Assembly (NCBI GenBank): GCA_039649115.1
Contig: JBBWZQ010000097.1
Coordinates: forward strand, 1-26,061
DNA length: 26,061 nucleotides
Origin: DATEJJ01 sp039649115
GTDB taxonomy: Bacteria > Actinomycetota > Actinomycetes > Mycobacteriales > Micromonosporaceae
Direction: 5' to 3'
Positions within the stretch are counted from its first letter, which is position 1; each line of letters starts with the position of its first letter. Shown piece by piece: positions 21,708 through 26,061 of the stretch. Made by a program: the position numbers and the translations under genes. The notes below the pieces were generated by a model. It was not told the DNA's origin. It ran no database searches and saw nothing but the letters and a program-made list of their open reading frames with translations.

Positions 21708-22816
21708 ACCTCCGCCGCTGTCTCGACGATCAGGCGCAGCTTGGCCACCTGCTCGTCGTACGTCAGCGTGTTGCCGTCCACAGTGGACGAGAAGCCGCAC
21801 TGCGGCGACAGGCACAACTGGTCCAGCGGCACGAACCGGCTCGCCTCGTCGATGCGGCGCTTCAGGTCGTCCTTGCTCTCCAGGTCGCCCCGCTTCGTGG
21901 TGACCAGGCCCAGCACCACCATCTTGCCGGGCGGCACGAACCGCAGCGGCGCGAAGCCGCCGGAGCGCTCATCGTCGTATTCCAGGAAGAAACCGTCGAC
22001 GTCGAGCTGGGTGAACAGCGCCTCGGCGACGAAGTCGTAGCCGCCCGCCGCGGCCCAGGACGAGCGGAAGTTGCCCCGGCACATGTGGGTGGTGACCGCC
22101 ATGCTCTCCGGTCGCCCGGCGAGTGCCTGGTTGATCTGGCGGATGTAGCGCTCGTGCTGGTGCTCGGCGTCGCCGCCCTGCGAGGCCACCAGCTCGCGCT
22201 GCCGCGGGTCGTTGAGGTAGGCCAGGCTGGTGTCGTCGAACTGCAGGTAGGTGCAGCCCAGCTCGGCCAGGCGCCGGACCTCTTCCGCGTATGCCGCGCT
22301 CAGGTCGTGCCAGAACTCGTCGAGGTCCGGGTACACCTGCTTGTCGATGGCCGCCCGGCCGCCCCGGTAGTGCACCATGCTGGGCGACGGCACGGTCAGC
22401 TTCGGCACGGCCGTCGCGGTCTGCCGCTGGAGAAACGCGAACGCGTCCCCGAAGATCGTCTCCTGGAGCGCGATGGGCGCGTGCACCTGCAGTGCCGCCG
22501 AGGCGAACTCCAGCGTGCCCTGCTCGTTGTAGAACCGCACCGTCAGGCGCTCGTCGGTCTGCCGCACGCCGCCCAGTTGGTAGATGAAGTCCATGTGCCA
22601 GGAGGTGCGGCGGAACTCACCGTCGGTGGCCGACTGCAGGCCGACCTCCTCCTGCATCCGCACCACCTCGCCGATGGCCTCGTCCTCCACGGCACGCAAC
22701 TGCTCGGCCGTGATCCGGTCGGCCGCCCGGTCCTCGCGGGCGCGCAGCACCGTCTCGGGCCGCAGCAGGCTTCCCACGTGGTCCGCCCGGAACGGCGGAC
22801 GAGAACGCCACCCCAT
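21698..22816 (-). CDS. Cobalamin-independent methionine synthase-like (MetE C-terminal type) protein
   Basis: The 372-residue protein matches the stand-alone C-terminal catalytic domain of MetE, as in YxjG/YxjH and related methyltransferases. RADHVGSLLRP (10-20) is the conserved N-terminus. D65 in ATDGEFRRTSWH and D194/D195 in LQFDDTS line the homocysteine or thiol pocket. The zinc ligands are H244 and C246 (THMCRGN), E279 (FFLEYDDERSG) and C340 (LSPQCGFSS). MetE itself has about 750 residues. The methyl donor may be folate or another carrier. ATG 22816 follows a GGGG site. It is first in the MTase-TetR-MFS series. Confidence 0.88.
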   Translation of the reverse strand: MGWRSRPPFRADHVGSLLRPETVLRAREDRAADRITAEQLRAVEDEAIGEVVRMQEEVGLQSATDGEFRRTSWHMDFIYQLGGVRQTDERLTVRFYNEQGTLEFASAALQVHAPIALQETIFGDAFAFLQRQTATAVPKLTVPSPSMVHYRGGRAAIDKQVYPDLDEFWHDLSAAYAEEVRRLAELGCTYLQFDDTSLAYLNDPRQRELVASQGGDAEHQHERYIRQINQALAGRPESMAVTTHMCRGNFRSSWAAAGGYDFVAEALFTQLDVDGFFLEYDDERSGGFAPLRFVPPGKMVVLGLVTTKRGDLESKDDLKRRIDEASRFVPLDQLCLSPQCGFSSTVDGNTLTYDEQVAKLRLIVETAAEVWG

Positions 22817-22836
22817 CGAGGTTCCCCTTTCCCTCT

Positions 22837-22851
22837 GTCAGACAACCTGAC
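22837..22851. promoter_or_regulatory. Inverted repeat upstream of the methionine-synthase-like gene
   Basis: GTCAG-acaac-CTGAC lies 21-35 bases before ATG 22816. On the minus strand the same site contains TTGTCTGACAG, whose TGTC-T-GACA core resembles GntR/FadR-type operators. No -10/-35 pair is clear. Confidence 0.3.
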
Positions 22852-22950
22852 GTTAGTCCCTCCGCCCGCCCCGGAACAGGCGCCCGGCCCGCTGCCCACC
22901 TGCGGCTTCCGTCGGATCTGTCCAGCCAAATCCGGGACCGCTCCGGCGGG

Positions 22951-23478
22951 TCAGTTGACCGAGAAGGTCGCGGTGACCGCGGTACCCGTGGCCGAGCTGT
23001 GCACCGTCACCGCGTCGGCGAGGGCCTGCACGAAGTAGAGGCCGCGCCCGCCCTCCGCCTGCACCGACGGGGGGCGGCGCCACTCCTGCAGGTCCTGATC
23101 GACCATGCCCGGCCCGTCGTCGCTCACCCGGCAACACACCGTGTCGCCGTCGCGCCACAGCCGCAGCCGGCCCCGCCCGCCGCCGTGGCGCACCGCGTTG
23201 CTCGCCAGCTCGTGAGCCACGACGACGAGCAGTTCCAGCCGGTCCGCGGACAGGCCGAGGGTGCCACCGTGCGCCGCGACCGCGGAGCGCAGCGCGACCA
23301 GCGCGTCCCGATCGAACGTCTGATCGAGGCCGGCCGAGCCGTCGCCGGCCGCCGGTCCGCCGGTCGGCGGGTCCACCGGTACCGCCCGGGGCGGGCCGGG
23401 CCAGATCCCGGCAGGCCGGTCCGGCGGCACCGAGGGCAGCTCGGTGTCGGCGCGCGGTGGACGGTCAGCCTGCGCCAT
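22951..23478 (-). CDS. RsbW-like HATPase (anti-sigma factor/serine kinase type)
   Basis: The protein is 175 residues from ATG 23478; in-frame ATGs at 23508 and 23511 would add 10-11 residues but overlap the upstream gene more. The N-terminal 45 residues are Pro-rich and probably disordered. The GHKL ATPase follows: N-box VAHELASNAVRHGGG (E90, N94), G1 box SDDGPGM (119-125) and G2 box EGGRGLYFV (142-150). This is the HATPase_c_2 form of actinobacterial RsbW-type proteins, which bind sigma factors or phosphorylate STAS partners. It overlaps the MEDS-STAS gene by 14 bases, so the two are probably produced and act together. Confidence 0.85.
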   Translation of the reverse strand: MAQADRPPRADTELPSVPPDRPAGIWPGPPRAVPVDPPTGGPAAGDGSAGLDQTFDRDALVALRSAVAAHGGTLGLSADRLELLVVVAHELASNAVRHGGGRGRLRLWRDGDTVCCRVSDDGPGMVDQDLQEWRRPPSVQAEGGRGLYFVQALADAVTVHSSATGTAVTATFSVN

Positions 23479-24337
23479 GCGCCGCAAGTACCCGAAGCTG
23501 GATGACATCATCCGCGCCGGCCAGTCGCAATACGCGATCGATCACCGGGCCGCAGCGCACGACGATGCGGCGTCCCCCACCGAGGGCCGCCGCGGCGCGC
23601 ACGATGGCCCCCGCCACCGCCGCGTCCATGAAACGCAGATGGATCAGGTTGAGCGCGATGTCGTGGTCGAGCCGGACGGCCTCGCCCAGCGCCTCCAGCA
23701 TCACGTCGAGCCGGGTGTAGTCGATCTCGCCGGCGAGGCGCAGCCCCGGTGGCCGGTACTGCCGGCAGACCCGCAGTACCGGATCTTCGTGGTAGATGGC
23801 CGCCGCGACGGTACGCGTGTGCGCCTCGGCCGCGAACGCGAGCGTCACCGGGTCGAAGGAGTTGCGGTCGTACTCGCAGATCGCGGTGAACCGCCCGTCG
23901 GTGAACAGGGAGGCGATCTCGCGTTCGAAGGTGAGCAGCTGTTCGACGCCGACCAGCGGCCTGGTCACCCAGTGCATGTCCGCGGTGACGCGCAGGCCCT
24001 GGTATTCCTCCGCCGCCGCATCCGCCACGTAGCCGCCGAGCAGGTCCACCATGCGACGGGCCGACACCGCACCGTCGAGAAGCCAGCTCTCGTCGCTCGT
24101 CAGTACGCGCAGCTGCCCGTGACGTAGCGGTGTGTCGAGCTCTATGCCACGCTCCGTCAACTGTCCAGAGAGGACATCGGGGGTCAGGCTGTCGGTGAAG
24201 CAGATGACCTGATCTCCCCGCTCCAGCCCGTCAGACACGAACGCCGCCACGATGTCAAGGCGTTCGTCCGGATCCGAGAAGGTCACGCACGCGTGATCGC
24301 CGGGGCGTAGTGCATCAACCGAGGTCGGGCCTGTCAT
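23465..24337 (-). CDS. MEDS-STAS domain regulator (anti-sigma antagonist-like)
   Basis: The 290-residue protein starts at ATG 24337, 5 bases after AGGAGG. Residues about 8-165 are a MEDS (DcmR-type sensory) domain: LRPGDHACVTFSDPDERLDI with H15 and C17. Residues about 198-288 are a STAS domain. At the loop where SpoIIAA/RsbV antagonists carry the phosphorylated Ser (F-M-D-S-S), this one reads FMDAAVAGA (236-244), with Ala239 and Ala240. It therefore cannot be switched by the usual serine phosphorylation. The coupled HATPase gene downstream is the likely partner. MEDS ligands are largely unknown, though the domain was first seen in a dichloromethane sensor. Confidence 0.88.
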   Translation of the reverse strand: MTGPTSVDALRPGDHACVTFSDPDERLDIVAAFVSDGLERGDQVICFTDSLTPDVLSGQLTERGIELDTPLRHGQLRVLTSDESWLLDGAVSARRMVDLLGGYVADAAAEEYQGLRVTADMHWVTRPLVGVEQLLTFEREIASLFTDGRFTAICEYDRNSFDPVTLAFAAEAHTRTVAAAIYHEDPVLRVCRQYRPPGLRLAGEIDYTRLDVMLEALGEAVRLDHDIALNLIHLRFMDAAVAGAIVRAAAALGGGRRIVVRCGPVIDRVLRLAGADDVIQLRVLAAHGAG

Positions 24338-24414
24338 CCATCCTCCTGCCAGCGTGACCATAGCCCACACCGCACGGGCGTGCATCTCGGGACGGGTGCC
24401 GCCAGGATCGGCGG

Positions 24415-24903
24415 TCAGCCGGGAAGTGCGGCCGTCACGGCCGCCACGACCTCCGGGGAATCCGGGTCGGTGCGCGGCCGGAACCGGGCCACCACCCGGC
24501 CGTCGGGTGCCACGAGGAACTTCTCGAAGTTCCACTGGACGTCACCCGCCTCACCGGTCGCGTCCGGCATCTTCGTCAGCTCCGCGTACAGCGGATGCCG
24601 GCCCGGGCCGTTGACGTCGACCTTCTCGGTGAGCGGGAAGGTGACACCGTAGGTGGTCGAACAGAACTCGGCGATCTCCTCCGCCGAGCCCGGTTCCTGC
24701 CCGGCGAACTGGTTGCACGGCACGCCCACGACCGTGAAGCCCCGATCCGCGAAGTGCTCGTGCAGCCGCTCCAGCGCGCCGTACTGCGGGGTCAGGCCAC
24801 ACCGTGAGGCGACGTTCACGATGAGCGCGGCGCGACCCTTGAGTTCCGCGAGGCTCCACGGGCCGCCGGTCAGCCCGCCGACGGAGATTTCGTGCACAGA
24901 CAT
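24415..24903 (-). CDS. Glutathione peroxidase-family peroxidase
   Basis: The 162-residue protein carries the family's active site: C35 in NVASRCGLTPQY, Q69 in PCNQFAGQEPG, and W124/N125 in VQWNFEKFLV. The Cys (not selenocysteine) form in bacteria usually reduces lipid or hydrogen peroxides with thioredoxin rather than glutathione, which actinomycetes lack. C81 and C63 could serve as the resolving Cys. The ATG is 6 bases after TAGCGT on the minus strand with no ribosome-binding site, so it is probably leaderless. It is divergent from the dehydrogenase gene. Confidence 0.93.
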   Translation of the reverse strand: MSVHEISVGGLTGGPWSLAELKGRAALIVNVASRCGLTPQYGALERLHEHFADRGFTVVGVPCNQFAGQEPGSAEEIAEFCSTTYGVTFPLTEKVDVNGPGRHPLYAELTKMPDATGEAGDVQWNFEKFLVAPDGRVVARFRPRTDPDSPEVVAAVTAALPG

Positions 24904-24962
24904 GCCGCCACGCTAACAGGGCACGCTGATTCCCCGAGATGGTCGCTGGGTATCGTGGTGCC
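24904..24962. promoter_or_regulatory. Back-to-back leaderless promoters
   Basis: Minus strand: TAGCGT (24915-24910), 6 bases, then ATG of the peroxidase at 24903. Plus strand: TATCGT (24951-24956), 6 bases, then GTG of the dehydrogenase at 24963. Both lack a ribosome-binding site. No strong -35 is visible for either. Confidence 0.5.
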
Positions 24963-26003
24963 GTGCGCGCGCTGACACTGCGGCCCGGGGAGCCTGGATC
25001 GCTTACCGTACAAGACATTGACGAGCCGGCCGAGGAGGAGGGACCGGTCCTCGTCGACGGGTTGGCGGTCGGGCTCTGCGGCACCGATGTGGAGATCACG
25101 GACGGCAGCTACGGCCAGCCGCCGCCCGGCTCGGACCACCTCGTCCTGGGCCACGAGAGTCTCGGCCGAGTGGCACAGGCCCCGCCGGACAGTGGGCTCG
25201 CCGCGGGCGACCTGGTCGTCGGGATCGTCCGCCGCCCCGATCCGGTGCCGTGCCCCGCGTGTGCGGTGGGCGAATGGGACATGTGCCGCAACGGCCGGTA
25301 CACCGAGCACGGCATCCTCGGCCGGCACGGGTTCGCGCGGCAGCGCTGGCGCGAGCACCCCGACGCCCTGGTGCGGCTGGACCCGGCGCTGGCCGACATC
25401 GGCGTGCTGCTGGAGCCGGCCAGCGTGGTGGCCAAGGCGTGGGAGCAGGTGGACCGGATCGGGCAGCGTGCGTTCTGGCAACCGCGTACCGCCGCGATCA
25501 CCGGGGCCGGACCGGTCGGGCTGCTCGCCGCGCTGCTGGCCGTGCGGCGGGGTCTGGAGGTGCACGTGTTCGACATCGTCACCGGCGGCCCGAAGCCCGC
25601 GCTCGTGGCCGGGCTGGGCGCCACGTACCACCAGGGGAAGCTGCCGGACAGCGGACTGGCACCGGACATCGTGGTCGAGTGCACCGGCGTACCGGCCGTG
25701 GTCGTCGACGCGATGACCTGCAACGGTGTCGACGGCATCGTCTGCCTGACCGGCGTGTCCAGGAAGGGTGCCCCGATCCCGCTGGACATCGGCGGGCTGG
25801 GCCACGAGGTCGTGCTGCAGAACGATCTGATCTTCGGCACCGTCAACGCCAACCGCAGGCACTACGAGGCGGCGCTCGCGGCTCTGGCCGCCGCGGACCG
25901 GGCCTGGCTGGCCGCGCTCATCACCCGCCGGGTACCGCTGGAGTCCTACCGGGACGCCTTCGCCCGTACCCCGGACGACGTGAAGGTCGTCCTCGAACTC
26001 TGA
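24963..26003 (+). CDS. Zinc-dependent dehydrogenase, glucose 1-dehydrogenase-like (MDR)
   Basis: The 346-residue protein has the catalytic zinc ligands C39 (GLCGTDVEI), H64-E65 (LVLGHESLGR) and E151 (LLEPASVVAKAWEQ), and the cofactor motif GAGPVG (181-186). WEQVDRIGQR and NRRHYEAALAAL are typical of archaeal/haloarchaeal-type glucose dehydrogenases. The lobe that often holds a structural zinc has only three of four Cys (C97, C100, C108; Gly at the third place), as in enzymes without that zinc. It probably oxidises glucose or another aldose with NAD(P). GTG 24963 (MRALTLRPGE) is chosen over ATG 24939, because family members begin there and the leaderless -10 fits it. Confidence 0.88.
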   Translation: MRALTLRPGEPGSLTVQDIDEPAEEEGPVLVDGLAVGLCGTDVEITDGSYGQPPPGSDHLVLGHESLGRVAQAPPDSGLAAGDLVVGIVRRPDPVPCPACAVGEWDMCRNGRYTEHGILGRHGFARQRWREHPDALVRLDPALADIGVLLEPASVVAKAWEQVDRIGQRAFWQPRTAAITGAGPVGLLAALLAVRRGLEVHVFDIVTGGPKPALVAGLGATYHQGKLPDSGLAPDIVVECTGVPAVVVDAMTCNGVDGIVCLTGVSRKGAPIPLDIGGLGHEVVLQNDLIFGTVNANRRHYEAALAALAAADRAWLAALITRRVPLESYRDAFARTPDDVKVVLEL

Positions 26004-26015
26004 CCCGGCGCCGGG

Positions 26016-26061
26016 CTACCGCGCGAGGACCTGGCCGATCGCGACGACCACGCCACCCCGT
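26016..26061 (-). CDS. C-terminal end of an unidentified gene (cut by window edge)
   Basis: On the minus strand the last 15 codons read RGGVVVAIGQVLAR and stop at TAG (26016-26018). The residue mix looks like a real protein end, and the position, convergent to the dehydrogenase gene with a GC-rich palindrome (CCCGGCGCCGGG, 26004-26015) between, fits. Too little is present to name it. Confidence 0.4.
   Translation of the reverse strand, partial: RGGVVVAIGQVLAR

Noticed and set aside
1..26061. Search for CRISPR arrays, transposase genes, tRNA or rRNA
   Set aside because: No regularly spaced repeats, transposase motifs or cloverleaf-like sequence were noticed; this was by eye, without a covariance search.

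Overview
The window looks like chromosome from a high-GC actinomycete. Third codon positions are strongly G/C, GTG and TTG starts are common, genes overlap by 4 bases, and several genes seem to be read from leaderless promoters (a TANNNT hexamer about 6 bases before the start codon). Gene content (a glycopeptide-type glycosyltransferase N-terminus, an HTH-DUF5753 regulator with a DUF6879 partner, an Erm/KsgA-like methylase beside a short UvrC-like protein, MEDS-STAS plus HATPase regulators) fits Micromonosporaceae or a relative. That placement is inference, not a search result.

Layout. (1) 1-1626: a glycosyltransferase cut by the window edge (minus), then a decayed patch. An intact pyridoxamine-oxidase-fold flavoprotein gene (989-1510) lies between remnants of a dihydrofolate-reductase-family gene and of an ECF sigma factor. 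(2) 1650-5196: a luciferase-like monooxygenase convergent with a secreted S53 peptidase across a 16-bp-stem hairpin, then a secreted SGNH hydrolase. (3) 5276-10128: a 1149-residue fused ABC exporter with one degenerate ATP site, convergent with a phytoene-desaturase-type FAD oxidoreductase. (4) 10205-14417: a tightly coupled operon of ABC-2 permease, ATPase, a 26-codon mini-ORF, second ATPase, TetR regulator and SDR. Its promoter carries a tandem 16-bp repeat. The two ATPases match the two halves of a YbhF-type protein.

(5) 14584-16779: a lower-GC patch. A small membrane zinc-ribbon-like protein faces an operon with a 22-codon peptide ORF, an unrecognised 109-residue protein, a DUF6879 protein and a TTG-started HTH-DUF5753 regulator. 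(6) 16896-18748: a probable frameshifted small gene, the Erm/KsgA-like methylase with an unusual leader, and a GIY-YIG/UvrC-like protein. (7) 18709-22816 (minus): a cobalamin-independent methionine-synthase-like protein coupled to a SAM methyltransferase, then a TetR gene with a clear operator and the drug-efflux MFS gene it probably controls. (8) 22951-24337 (minus): an RsbW-like HATPase and a MEDS-STAS protein. (9) 24415-26061: a glutathione peroxidase divergent from a glucose-dehydrogenase-like zinc alcohol dehydrogenase, and the tail of one more gene.

The genes form separate modules rather than one pathway: two regulated efflux units (operon 4; TetR-MFS), a possible ribosome-modification unit (6), a partner-switching signalling pair (8) and a DUF5753-type regulatory operon (5). 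No tRNA, rRNA, CRISPR array or insertion sequence was seen.
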